Source: Euglena gracilis (lineage: Eukaryota; Euglenida; Euglenophyceae; Euglenales). From it: a stretch of DNA of 64,000 nt. The translations under genes were made by a program, and so were the position numbers. Under the pieces are notes generated by a model that saw nothing but the letters and a program-made list of their open reading frames with translations, did no database searches and was not told the origin of the DNA. Of this stretch, positions 51,720 through 61,547 are shown in pieces (within the stretch, counting starts at the first letter, position 1; each line of letters starts with the position of its first letter). The DNA lies in assembly GCA_039621445.1 (NCBI GenBank), contig CP154954.1, positions 46,355,847 through 46,419,846 of the forward strand, in the 5' to 3' direction.

Positions 51720-52015
51720 GCATTTAGCCATTGTGCATGTATTATGTGCCCATCACATCCCTCTGTTACGGCTTACACCGAAAGGTGGCTGTCGTTTTCC
51801 CTGGGGACAAAGACAGACTACGTGGCGATGCACACGCGGCCCCTTCTCTCTCAGTGGGCAATCCCCGGCCCGTTGCCTGGCCATTCGCGGAGGGGGCTGG
51901 GGCCAGTGCCCCCCAGCCAGCCCCGCCCCCGCCGCCCCCGCCCCCGCCTGCCGCCCCGGCGCTGTTCAGCGGGCCACCCCCGGACACCCCAGACCAGCAG
52001 CAGTGCCACCTTCAG
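51720..52015 (+). CDS. Probable Pro/Ala-rich exon
   Basis: One frame reads VAVVFPGDKDRLRGDAHAAP and ends QPAPPPPPPPPPAAP then DTPDQQQCHLQ before GTGCCA. A second frame through the same DNA also looks plausible (SLGTKTDYVAMHTRPLLSQW). Frame choice is not certain. Confidence 0.35.
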
Positions 52016-52828
52016 GTGCCAGAGCTCTCCAAATTCCCTTTGCACTGTTCAGGGAATCAACGTAATGGAAATTATCACTTGCGTTGGGAGGGGTTGGTGA
52101 GTCGCCCAGCCAGTTGGTCTGACGGGTGGGGGTTTCTGGTGATAAAACCACTCATATGTGTACAACTCATATGTGCATGTGGATGTCGTTGTTCAACAGC
52201 AAAACAAACAAAACTATTTAATTGGCTTACAAAGCCTTCCAAAACAAGCTCAAATGGTGCCAAAGCCTTCAAAAAAACTCCAAATGAAGAGAAAAATAGG
52301 TAAAGCTTGTAGATGGCGTCGGGGCAGAGGTTTTTTTGTTTTTGGGGGTCGGGATCCACCTACCCACCCCTGGGGGGAGGTCTCGGGGGGGGGGGGGCTT
52401 GGGGGACCACTTTTGGGGTCAATTTCGGGGTCCAAAGGTTCTTCGGTGTACGGTGCCCACTTTGCCCAACCCCCGACCCGGGGTTGCAGGGTATTCAGAC
52501 TGATCTGCATGGTGTGCGCAGTTACAACTCTGCACCCAAAATCTGAATTTCGAAATTGAAATCTTCCCAAATTTGCTTTTTCTGAAGTATTATTTTCCTG
52601 TCATTTTTACGTTCCACGATCTTTGTTCAGGCTTTAAAAGATGAACGCCTGTGCAAGCTTTTCCATTGATTTGTTTGTTTGCCCCTGATCTATCAGTCGA
52701 ATATTTGACAACAATGGTAATAAATTTTGCCTTTTGCACAAGGGGTGTTGCAAAAAATTCTTGTTTTCATTTGCGGGATTTCATTTTTCAGACCAGCCTG
52801 ATGAAAAACATGAAAGTCACATTGGATC

Positions 52829-53232
52829 CAGGCTTTTGCTTAAGGACCCCCGGGTACTGGCTAGCCAATCGGCTAGACACTGGAAAAAATGGACTAGCTA
52901 GACCCCCCTCCCCCCCGGGGGGGGGTCCGGGGGTCCCCCCAACTGGAATTTTTTTCCTCCAGTTTTTTTCCTTTTTTTTCCTCCAGCGCTGCGCGCCGAG
53001 GTGGAAATGAGGTTTTTAATAGGTTTTTGGCTGATTTTGTTCCAAAAATTCCCAAAAAAAGTTTCTGGTGCTTCGCGCCGGTCACTGGAAAAAATTTTCC
53101 ACTAGCTAGCCCTGCTAGCAGACCCCCCCGGGGGGGGGGTCTGCTAGAAATCCCACTAGCCAGATTTGGACTAGCTGCAGTCCAGCCCCCCCCCCCCCCC
53201 GGGGGCACTGCAATCCCTTAAGCAAAAGCCTG
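52829..53232. mobile_element. hAT-like MITE with exact 8-bp target duplication
   Basis: Perfect 17-bp terminal repeats CAGGCTTTTGCTTAAGG and CCTTAAGCAAAAGCCTG, flanked by ATTGGATC on both sides (52,821-52,828 and 53,233-53,240). The interior has several ACTGGCTAG/CTAGCCA words and a diverged core (GCTGCGCGCCGAGG). Confidence 0.97.
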
Positions 53233-54600
53233 ATTGGATCGTTGTGAGTTTGGTGAGTAAATTGCTCGAAAATGTGCTCATGTTTGTGGCAATGGTGACC
53301 AATCATCAGTTGTTGTTTGCCATAATTACTTGATTGAGAGCGTCCTATTGCGTGTCTTTTTTGTCCCTTTTCACACATTCCAGCCTGGAAGGGATGTTAA
53401 ACCTGTTGGCTCAGGGCTGGCTGACGCGGCTTTACCAGTCAAATCGGCGTGCCATTTTGGTTCCATCGTATGCCTTTTGTGACTCAGGATCAGATCCTGC
53501 AGCTGCAGCAGTTTGCTGTTTCGTTCAAGTGCCATCGCCGTCAATCCCCCCAATGTCGAACAATTTATATTTATATGTTTATATCTCCACAGAAAATATT
53601 CCACACTAGGTGGGCTAACATTTGGCAAGACAATGCGCGTCAAGTTCAGCATCCTGACATCTGAGACCCAAGCCCACTACAATCGCTCAGTCACTTAACC
53701 CCCCCTGAATAGAAGCCCCTGGGGGCAACTATTCGGAACGTTGGTTGAAAACCGAGGGGGGGCTTCTATTCGGGGGGGGGGGGGGGCACTATTCAGAAAA
53801 GTGGTCGAAAACCAGTGGGTTCGAGAATTATCGAAGAAATTTCTTCGTGGGTCTACATGCCCTACCTTCTAAACCATGTCAAATCTGCTGCAAATGTTAC
53901 TCTTGTGAATGCATGATCATTAAACGTAAAATCATCCAACCCTCATTTAGAGGTATTGCAAAAACTGGAGCCCTGCACTAGACATTTACCCCCACCCCGC
54001 ACACCCCCACCCCCCCACACCCCCCCCCACACCCCCCCACACTTGACCCGTGTAGGCTCCAGTTTTTGCAATATATGCTCATTTTACCAAATGCTGAAGA
54101 AGCCAAAGCCAAAGCATTTGCCGTCTCAATTCACAGACAACCCACGGGGAGCGGTCTACTATTCGGGGGGGGGGGGGCACTATTCGGAACGTTGGTTGAA
54201 AACTGAGGGAGGGGGACTATTCGGGGGGAGGGGGCGTCTATTCAGGGGGGGTAGTCACTGGCAGACCCCCAGGGTTTGTGACTGTTTCTTTCAGAATGAT
54301 TGAGTGGTTGTTGGCCCAGACCTCCTCCCCCCTTGGGGGTGGTCTGCAAAAAAATGAAATACCCAGTGCTGAAGGCGACAAAAAACCCTTTTTTGCCATT
54401 TGTTTTTTTGTTTTTTTACGTTTGTGGTCAATTCCCCCTTGGGATTCAGAGTGGCCAACCCCCCCCCCACCAGGTAGTGGGTGGTGACTGACTGGTTTTT
54501 GGAAGTGTGGAACTGACCCTAGGGCGGTAAAAATTGCATGGAACCCGTGACAAAATGCTGGTGGTCAACCGTTTGATCGCCCCAGCCAACCGTCCAGCCA
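53233..54600. other. Intronic stretch with CTATTCGG and GACTGGTTTTT word elements
   Basis: 53,700-53,815 and 54,160-54,250 repeat ACTATTCGGAACGTTGGTTG and GGCTTCTATTCGGGG beside long G runs; the inverse occurs at 30.95 kb. 54,255-54,510 holds a GTGACTG...TGACTGACTGGTTTTT element. 53,383-53,500 may contain an exon (MLNLLAQGWLTRLYQSNRRA) that was not confirmed. Confidence 0.5.
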
Positions 54601-54601
54601 A

Positions 54602-54892
54602 ACCCACCGTTGGCCCCCGAACGTTCCGCTCACCCCTGCGCGGTGGCGTTTGCCCCCGTTCCATGTCGGCGCGGAGGAGAAGTCACTGGAGGAGCTGGCG
54701 AAGGGGGCGGAGGACCTCCAGCGGCTTCAGCAGCTCGAGCAGCTCCAGCAGGAGGAGTCCTCGGCGAGGACCGCCCAGGGCGTGCCTGCCGCGGAGGCCC
54801 CGACCCACCGAGCAGCGCAGGGCGGGCCCGCTGGCTGTGTGACGGCCCGCGAGGGGTTGATCCAGCCGCAGCGATTTGGTCCTCTCAAATAA
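54602..54892 (+). CDS. Probable Gln/Glu/Leu-rich coiled-coil exon, ends in a stop
   Basis: The frame reads LPPFHVGAEEKSLEELAKGA then EDLQRLQQLEQLQQEESSAR and runs to TAA at 54,890-54,892 (ending FGPLK). The LxxLxQLxQLQQEE stretch is a short coiled coil. If not spliced before the stop this would be a gene's last exon, which would split the plus-strand exons into two genes. A GT within GGCTGTGTGACG could be a donor. The 5' end is uncertain. Confidence 0.5.
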   Translation, partial: THRWPPNVPLTPARWRLPPFHVGAEEKSLEELAKGAEDLQRLQQLEQLQQEESSARTAQGVPAAEAPTHRAAQGGPAGCVTAREGLIQPQRFGPLK

Positions 54893-54966
54893 CATTTTGC
54901 TGTCCACATTTTTGTTTTAATTTGATCTATTTAATTTGATTCAATTTAATTGATCGGGTCGCAGCA

Positions 54967-55374
54967 TTGGCATCGGCATTAGTATTAACGTACAGCATTG
55001 CTGCGTGTTTCTGGTTTTTTGCCTCCTTGTTTTTGTTTTGGCCCGAGGCAATGCGTTTGCCCCCATCGCGCGGAAGGGTCCGTGCCACGGTTCCCGGCGA
55101 TGTGCCGGCCTCCCTCCATTCCTTGGCGTCCGGCGCCGCCCTGCGGTGGTCCCAGTGTGCCTTGCACTTCCGCTTCCGCTGCGGCCCCTTCCTGCAGCAA
55201 GGTGCCGATGGGCAGTGGCGCTGCCTCCCCCGCTTCGCCTGCCAGTACTCCTCCCCGCTGGTGTGCAGGGGCCCCCTTCCCGCTGAGCTGTTGGAGCCCC
55301 ACTCCTGTGATGACGTCCCAAACATCCCACGCACATCCCTTTCCCAAATGGCGACCACATCCATTCCCCAATAG
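54967..55374 (+). other. Open frame of uncertain meaning
   Basis: GC-rich stretch open on both strands. The plus frame reads a Cys-containing segment (FRCGPFLQQGADGQWRCLPR). The minus frame is Arg/Lys-rich. Neither resembles a known domain. It could be an exon on either strand or neither. Confidence 0.2.
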
Positions 55375-55470
55375 AAAGCATTTTTAGATCGTTTGAAGCA
55401 GGACGAGAAGTTGATGCCCTTGCGGTGCCCTTTCACAGCTAGTTGTTGTTGTTTTTTTTAAAGGGGACAG

Positions 55471-55572
55471 TTACAAAAGAAAATGGCAGCTGACCACCCC
55501 TGTGGGCCAGGATCTGAAGTCAAGCTGTTTGGGGACGAGTTCAACAAGCCGGCCGCCACCCCCTTGTGTGAT
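55471..55572 (+). CDS. Exon with LFGDEFNKP segment
   Basis: Thirty-four codons between acceptor GGGGACAG and donor GTATGC, phase 0 at both ends: LQKKMAADHPCGPGSEVKLF then GDEFNKPAATPLCD. It contains an in-frame ATG that could also be a gene start. It joins across a 44-bp intron to the next exon. Confidence 0.55.
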
Positions 55573-55616
55573 GTATGCCAACCCATCCATCCTCGGGCTA
55601 TACCACCCCGTCACAG
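55573..55616 (+). other. 44-bp intron
   Basis: GTATGC...TCACAG between two protein-like segments of the same phase. Far shorter than the other introns of the region, which are 0.4-2.3 kb. Confidence 0.45.
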
Positions 55617-55748
55617 ATACCAGCGGTGGCCGCCCCCAGCGTGGAGGTTCCCCGCAGCATGCCTCCCGCGGAGCCTCAGCCTGCCCAACGCGGGCGCAGT
55701 GCCTCTGTGCAGTCCCTCTTTTGGCCGTTTGCAACCGAAATCTGCCGC
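55617..55748 (+). CDS. Exon with Ser/Arg start
   Basis: Reads IPAVAAPSVEVPRSMPPAEP then QPAQRGRSASVQSLFWPFAT and ends at CGC before a GTCAGG donor, phase 0 to 0. A following segment at 55,840-56,044 reads a Ser run, RHSDSTRAPTPEPENANVNW and HDIN, and stops at 56,044; its acceptor is unclear. Confidence 0.5.
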
Positions 55749-55871
55749 GTCAGGCGGAAAGGCTTGCGGCAGTCTTTACGCCGCAACTGAAAAGCTGAGT
55801 GCCTCGGTTGGCTGGCTTTGGCATGGCATGGTGATGAATGGGAGGGGCTGGGCCCAGCTCCAGTAGCTCCA

Positions 55872-56044
55872 GCAGCAGCTCCAGCAGCCGACACAGCGAC
55901 AGCACGCGCGCCCCAACTCCGGAGCCGGAGAATGCAAACGTCAACTGGCACGATATTAACGTTGGGCCTGCAGGCTATGGTCGGAGGCTGCTGCGGAAAG
56001 GGTGTGCTGAGTTTAAAGATTCCCTGCAGGGGGATCCTGCATAA
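55872..56044 (+). CDS. Ser-rich segment, possible exon to a stop codon
   Basis: A run of serines followed by RHSDSTRAPTPEPENANVNW and, if not spliced at GTTGGG, a tail to TAA at 56,042-56,044. Low complexity at the start, then protein-like. Phase with the previous exon is not resolved. Confidence 0.35.
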
Positions 56045-57735
56045 TCCTGCATAGGTCTGTCTTTATAAATTCCTAAAACAGCAAAAGAATACCCAACCAT
56101 AATGGGTTTCAGAAGGACAGGAAAAACAATTTTCTGTTTCGCTTGATTGGTATTCTGTTAGGTGAGGAAATTGTTTTTCAATCATCCCACTTTTTTCTTG
56201 AAAATTTAATCAAAGAATTTTGAAGTTGAATTTTGGTACATCTCAAACCAATTTGTGTCTTTGGTATTGAGTGTCAGAGAATTTTTTGGCACCATTTTCA
56301 CAAAATATTCATCATCCTCATCAGCATTTTCCTGTTTTGAATTATTTTCACAATAATCCTTCAGGGTCGATACATTTTCCACCTATTAAAGTTGGCTGAA
56401 ATGCATTTTGTCAAGCTCCATCTTGTCTGGCAGCGCATTTTTGAAGTGCCGCTGAAAAGAATGGGCTGATGGTGTTTTTTTTTGATTCACAAAAGGCGAC
56501 TTGCAAACTCTGAAAAAAAAAGATGTTTACAACCGCCAAAATCAAGCCCTCACTGGGGCCTAAAACTGACCCCCTCCCCCGGGGGGGGGGGGTGCCTGCT
56601 TTGCCAGAAGCGAAGCTAGTGGCGGCAATAAACAGGCAAGAAGCCTCAGTGCAGCCTAAGGGGGCTTTGGGCAGGCACCACATTGCACAAGGTGCCCCCC
56701 TGGGATTGACAGAAACGGATCTTTGGCTTTCACATATGCAAAAATGGCCAGAAATTGCAAAAATGGATCGGATTTGGGCTGGCCAGGGCAAATTTTGGGT
56801 CAAAAAACCCGTGTTTTTTTACACCCCTGGCAGTTTTTTGGGGCTTTTTTGGAGTTTCAATGTTTTGATCCCCGGTTCGACTCCCAGTCTGGCCCAGTTC
56901 CAGCCCGGGGGACCCCCATGGGGGGATTAGCCAGCAGCCTTATTCCAGCCAGCCCAAATTTTCCAGCTTCTGACCTGGACCCCCCTCCCCCTCCCCTCAT
57001 TAAGCAATGCCCTGGTCTCAGGCCCAACCCCCATACATTCTGGGAGCATAATTGGGAAAACGGTTGCGTCATCTTTTGCTTCCTTGTGGTTTTGTGTGGC
57101 GTTTGTAATTTTGGGAACTTTGAAAATTTTCAAAAAAAAACTTGTTGGAAAAGCTCTAAGGTTGAACCTGCCTCTGGGGTAGGGGTTTTCTTAAGCTGTA
57201 GGGGGCTTTGCTTCCTGGGGGGGTCCAGTCAGCCATCACTTTTTTTTTTTCAAGCCAGCACCTCCCAGCCAGGCTGTGGACCCCCCCCCCAGGGGTCCGC
57301 TGAAACAAAGTTTGGGCCAGCCCAGCAAAGCCAGCCTGGCAGAAAATTTTTGAAGAAAGGGGTCAAAAAAAAATGGACAAAAATGGCATTTTTGGGTGCT
57401 TTTTGGGGTTTCACTGCTGAAAAATGCCAACCCAGCTGTATTTCAGCTTTTTCGGGTGTTCTTGGGTACCCACCGGGTCCAGCTCCCAGCCGGCCGGACC
57501 CACCCCCCACTCACCACTCACCTGACAACTGGGCCAGAAGCGAAGTTAGCGCCGGCCATGTACAGAAAAGAAGCCTGAGTGCAACTAAGGGAGCCCAGCC
57601 AGCACCTTTTTCCAGCCGGCCCGCGGACACCCCCCCCCCCCCCCTGCTTGGGGTAAGCCAGAGTCACAAAAGCAGGTTGGTTGTAATTACTCAAGGAACA
57701 TGGTTCTCTTTCTCTCTCTCTCTCTTTTGTTTCAG
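56045..57735. other. Long intergenic or intronic stretch with repeated modules
   Basis: A module CAGAAGCGAAG(C/T)TAG(T/C)G...AAGAAGCCT(C/G)AGTGCA occurs at about 56,606-56,672 and 57,534-57,590. 57,170-57,660 has GCCAGCC-rich sequence like the MITE at 38.0 kb, with a left end resembling TAGGGGTTTTCTTAAGC, but no right end was fixed. 57,705-57,735 is the pyrimidine tract of the RS exon. Confidence 0.5.
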
Positions 57736-57885
57736 GTCTCAGGTATTCCGAAGGCTTGGAGATAAGGCCAGTTCACCTGCAGCACAGCGTACTCAAAGTC
57801 GAAGCCGCAGCAAGAGCCGCAGTAGAAGCAAGAGCCGAAGCAATTGCCGCAGCCGCAGCAAAGGCAGCCACTCCACGCGCAGCCG
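57736..57885 (+). CDS. RS-domain exon 1
   Basis: Follows a (CT)n tract and TTTCAG. It reads SQVFRRLGDKASSPAAQRTQ then SRSRSKSRSRSKSRSNCRSR and SKGSHSTRSR, an unambiguous arginine/serine-rich splicing-factor domain. The donor GTGTGT leaves two bases of an Arg codon that the next exon completes. RS domains are phosphorylated and mediate spliceosome contacts in the nucleus. Confidence 0.88.
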
Positions 57886-59153
57886 GTGTGTACTCCCCCG
57901 AAATATAGAACCAGTTCTAACCCTCGGAGGGGTGTTCCAAATTTGGTCAAGAATTTTGTCGATCCGAAGGTTACCATTTTCCCCTCACCATGTGCAATAA
58001 TTTAGACCATTTTTGGAGAGTATTTTTGGTTGCTTTGGTTGGAATTGGTGGACGAAATTTATCAGGCAGCATTTATTCAAAAAAATTGTCTCTGAAATTC
58101 CGAACCTCAAATTTTTTGGTGCTTTTTTATTCTCCGTTTCAAAACCCCCATTTCAGGGAGTGAAGTTCAAATATTTGGTCGCTAAATCAAGGACCCCAGG
58201 AGGGTTCTAAACCCCCCCCCCCACTTACTAACCCCCCCCACTTACTAACCCCCCCCCCCACTTACTAACCCCCCCCTCGGGCCGACCAACCAAACCGGGA
58301 CTTATAAACCCCCCCCTTCGGGGCAGGAAAATGAAAGCCGCCGGGGCCGATTTTTTTTGGCCTCAAACCACCCAAAAACTGATTTTTGGCCCTTTTTTTG
58401 AGATCGACCATCATCAAAAATGCCATTTTTGACCAAATTTACCAAAAATTGCCATTTTGGGGGGGTTTCGGGGTCATTTTTGGGGTTCGGATTTTCACCA
58501 ACAATTCCGGGACTTATAAACCCCCCCCCACTTACTAACCCCCCCCTTCGGCCGACCAACCAAACCGGATCCTACTAACCCCGGGGGTTTATAAGTGGGG
58601 GGTTTATATTTGGGAGGGGGGGTTCAATCTGTCTTTGTTCCTTGCACACAGGCATAATGATTTTGGGGCAATTTTGAGGCAATTTTTCATTTTTTTAAAG
58701 GTTTTTCAGGATTTTTTTTAAAGGCATTTTGAATTTTTAAAAAATTTTAAGGCGTCTATTTTCCATGGGACATCAAAGAGCTATCCGGGCATCGAACCAA
58801 CGTTGGTCCAGGCTGAAAATGAAAAGTCCAAAAACACATTTATTGGGTGGATGCACAATGTTCAAGGGATGCCAAAAACCATCTTTTTTCCCGGAGTTGG
58901 CTTGTTCTTGATTTTGTGACTTCTTTTTTCCAAAAAAAAATGCAAGGTTTTCAAGGTTTTTAAGGCTTTTAAGCGCCTTAAGAAATTATTAGGCCTGCTT
59001 GCCCCCCCCCCCCCCCGCGCACCATCCACAAAATGGTGCGAAATGATGAATTAAGGAAATACCGTCTCCACTTTTCTGCCCTTCCCCCCCTTTTTTCAAG
59101 CCACAATTTGTGTGGGTGCACAGCTTTAAATATCAGCAAACAGCATTTTGCAG
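57886..59153. other. RS intron 1 with ACTTACTAACC elements
   Basis: 58,210-58,620 repeats CCCCACTTACTAACCCCC five times and GGGACTTATAAACCCCCC twice, closing with the inverse GGTTTATAAGTGGGG. It is another word-plus-C-run element, about 400 bp. The rest is T-rich without exons. Confidence 0.65.
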
Positions 59154-59229
59154 GCAGTCCAGGCCCCATTGCTGCCACAGAGGCAGCCGCAGCGCCAGCC
59201 GCAGCAACAGCCGCCGCAAGGGCCCCAAG
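59154..59229 (+). CDS. RS-domain exon 2, left part, interrupted by a MITE
   Basis: Acceptor ATTTTGCAG. Completes the split Arg codon and reads QSRPHCCHRGSRSASRSNSR then RKGPK. A hAT-like element follows directly after AAG. Removing the element with one target copy continues the frame into AEGAREKRSSSPSQASRSPK without a gap. Confidence 0.85.
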
Positions 59230-59305
59230 CAGGGATTTTTTTTTTAAAAGTTTGGGAGGAGGGGTCCATTGGACCCCCCCCCCCCAGGGGGGGGTGGGAT
59301 GTCAC

Positions 59306-59941
59306 GGGAGGTAGGTTCGTGGGAGGTAGGTGCCGCGGCCGGCCGGCCGTCAACCAACCAAAACAGGGGTTTGGTTGGGCCGCGGCCGACCGCGACCCAA
59401 CCATGGCCATATTTTGCTGTCAGAATTCTGATTTGGTTGGGCCCCAATCAAATTGCAAAAGGTTATCACAAAACAAAAAGATTTTATGACGTTATTTGAA
59501 GAAATAGGGTTAGGGTTAAGCTTCTCATGCAAACAGTTCAAACCTTCCCACTCAACTTCGGTATATTGGCCTCTACAGGGTACTCAGCGAACCCAAAGAG
59601 CCACCCAATTAGGGTTAAAAACATGGGGGGACCTGAGCGGTGCGGAAGGCGCCGAGCGAGGGTCCCCCCATGTGTATTAACCCTAGTTGGGCGGCCTTCT
59701 GGGTTCGCTTAGTACCCTGTAGGAGCCAATTTAACCGCCATTGTGCGATGCAGTTCGCTGGGTCTGTTGTGGTTGGGTGGCCGCGGTCCAACCAAACCGA
59801 ATTTCATGATTTCAGCATCGGAAATGGTTGGCCCGCAGCCCAACCAAGATTTTTTTGGGTTGGGCCGCGGCCGGCTGCGGTCCAACCAAAGCAGCAAAAT
59901 GGTTGAGCGGCGCGACCCTACCTCCTACGAACCTACCTCCC
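59306..59941. mobile_element. Second-level nested inverted-repeat element
   Basis: 25-bp terminal repeats GGGAGGTAGGTTCGTGGGAG and inverse (one mismatch), with subterminal GGTTGGGCCGCGGCC words in both orientations. 636 bp. The host element is cut by it. Confidence 0.8.
59566..59729. mobile_element. Third-level nested inverted-repeat element
   Basis: Arms of about 52 bp: TTGGCCTCTACAGGGTACTC and inverse GTACCCTGTAGGAGCCAA, continuing through GCGAACCCA and AGGGTTA, with about eight mismatches. The centre is CATGGGGGGACC/GGTCCCCCCATG. Confidence 0.8.
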
Positions 59942-60149
59942 CTTCCCCACCACCCCCCAGGGGAGTTCCTCCAAAGGGCTTGGTGGGTTTTGGCCACTTT
60001 TTGGCCTTTTTTGGCGCGAAGCGAATTTTTTTTGACCCCAGAATTGGCCCCCCAAAAGTGAGTCCCCGGACCCCTCCCCCCAGGGGGGGGGTAGGGGTAC
60101 CTTCTGGGTTGGTATGGGGGACCTCCCCCCGGTCTTAAAACAGTCCCTG

Positions 60150-60229
60150 GCCCCCAAGGCCGAGGGGGCCAGGGAGAAGCGGTCCAGCAGCCCCAGCCAG
60201 GCGAGCCGCAGCCCGAAGAAGGCTCGCAG
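60150..60229 (+). CDS. RS-domain exon 2, right part
   Basis: Begins with the second target copy, then AEGAREKRSSSPSQASRSPK and KAR, ending CGCAG before GTGTGC. The reading frame is that of the left part once the insertion and one target copy are removed. The split Arg codon is completed by the exon at 61,184. Confidence 0.85.
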
Positions 60230-61183
60230 GTGTGCTTTTTTTTTCTGGATAACTGCTTGCTTTTGAGATTTTGTTAAGTTGGCATAGGTTCATGGTGCTG
60301 GCAAATACCTTCTGCGATGCATTGGAGTAAGACAGGCATCTATTGTGGTTTTGCTGTCATGAACCATCACTGGTTCTGCGGTATACTATTTTTTTGTTGG
60401 GACCCATTTTCATCTGCAGTCCAAGGAAGAAATTACTGCAAATGATTCTGGGTGAAAATATCATGGGAACAATATTTTGGGAGTATTTTGATTGTGAATT
60501 TTTTTGGGTAAAATGAATTTTTCATCCTGTGCCAAATCTTTTTCAGACCACATTGCAGCCAGAAAACCCTTTTCCCCAAAGTGTGGTGAGCAAACTGCTC
60601 AAAAATGAGTCACTCGCAAATATCATACACCGATGATGGCTGCTTTTGATGACTGGCCTGGTATGGCATTTGAGGATTTCATTCGCCTTGGCTCAAGGAG
60701 GTGTTGAAAGGTGCAGAGGGAAGAAAGGCGGCGCCCTGCCGGGGGGGGGGGTTCTTTGGCAGGCACTCCAGGGCCGGGCGGGGGGGGGGTAGGGCCTGTT
60801 GCCAAAAGTGCCTGGGCACTCGGGCAAGGCACTTCTGGCCAGAAACGCCCATTTTTGGGCACTTTTTGGCACATGACCAGCAGGGGGGGATGGTGCCTGC
60901 CTGCCCAGGCATTCCAGGGCACTTGGTCAAATTCAGCCTGGTGAGGGTGTTCCCTGGATTTAGGATTGTGGTCGAAGTGAGGCTTTTTTCCTTGGACTTG
61001 AAATTGGGTGGGGGTCAAATATTATGGGAGGAAGTCACATCGAAAACTTTGATTTTCACACCCAAATCTATTTTTCTGGCGCTTGTTTTTTGTGCAAGTT
61101 GGAAATTGGAAAGTTGTTTGTTAGGGGAGAGGGGAGCCGACATACCTCCCCTCTCCCCCTCTTTGGCACCCTGCCTGCCCCAG
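60230..61183. other. RS intron 2
   Basis: No further exon was confirmed. 60,720-60,930 has G runs and GGCAGGCA words. A pyrimidine-rich tract precedes the acceptor at 61,181-61,183. Confidence 0.5.
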
Positions 61184-61500
61184 GGCGGACTCCCAGGAGC
61201 GGGAGGCAGCCAAGCGGAAAGCCGCCCCGGGGCCCCACAAGGACCCGGTGCCCCGGAAGCTGTCCACCGCGACCCGCCGCGAGGCGCCGGCCCACCCGCC
61301 GCCCGGCTGGGAGCCCCCGCCGCCCCCTGTGGGGCCCCCACCGGGGCGGCCCCCCACCAAGGCCGCAGCCCAGCGGGGAAGGGAGAGGCAGGGCGACGGA
61401 AAGGAGCGGTCCCACCCCGCCCGTGCATCTCCTTGCCGTGTGGGGGAAACTTGCACCCCCCGCAGATTGGCCAAAGGAGGCCGGATGAGAGCGGTGGCGG
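61184..61500 (+). CDS. RS-gene exon 3, basic and Pro-rich
   Basis: Acceptor TGCCCCAG. Completes the Arg codon and reads ADSQEREAAKRKAAPGPHKD, then PHPPPGWEPPPPP-like proline-rich sequence and KAAAQRGRERQGDGKERSHP. The frame is open to 61,547; the true donor was not fixed. Composition fits the C-terminal region of an SR-related protein. Confidence 0.7.
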
Positions 61501-61547
61501 CGGAAAATTTTTCGACCATTGTTTTGCGTGTTTTCCCCTCAAAATAG

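Larger units (their letters stand above)
59230..60149. mobile_element. hAT-like element inserted in an RS exon, containing two nested elements
   Basis: Ends CAGGGATTTTTTTTTTAAAAG and CTTAAAACAGTCCCTG, with target duplication GCCCCAAG (59,222-59,229) and GCCCCCAAG (60,150-60,158), equal except for one C. The right part keeps the family tail (TTTTTTTGGCGCGAAGCG, then C/G runs). A second inverted-repeat element (59,306-59,941) and a third (59,566-59,729) sit inside. No obvious GT...AG pair removes it while keeping frame. Confidence 0.9.

Noticed and set aside
56723-58000. 425-codon plus-strand open frame containing the RS exon
   Set aside because: Only the last part after the pyrimidine tract and acceptor is protein-like. 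The earlier part is repeat and intron sequence that happens to be open.
59230-60149. Spliceable introner with GC...AG ends
   Set aside because: Using GC from AAGCAGGG and AG from CCCCCAAG shifts the RS frame by one base, so a simple GC-AG intron does not restore the protein. Left open as a finding rather than annotated as an intron.
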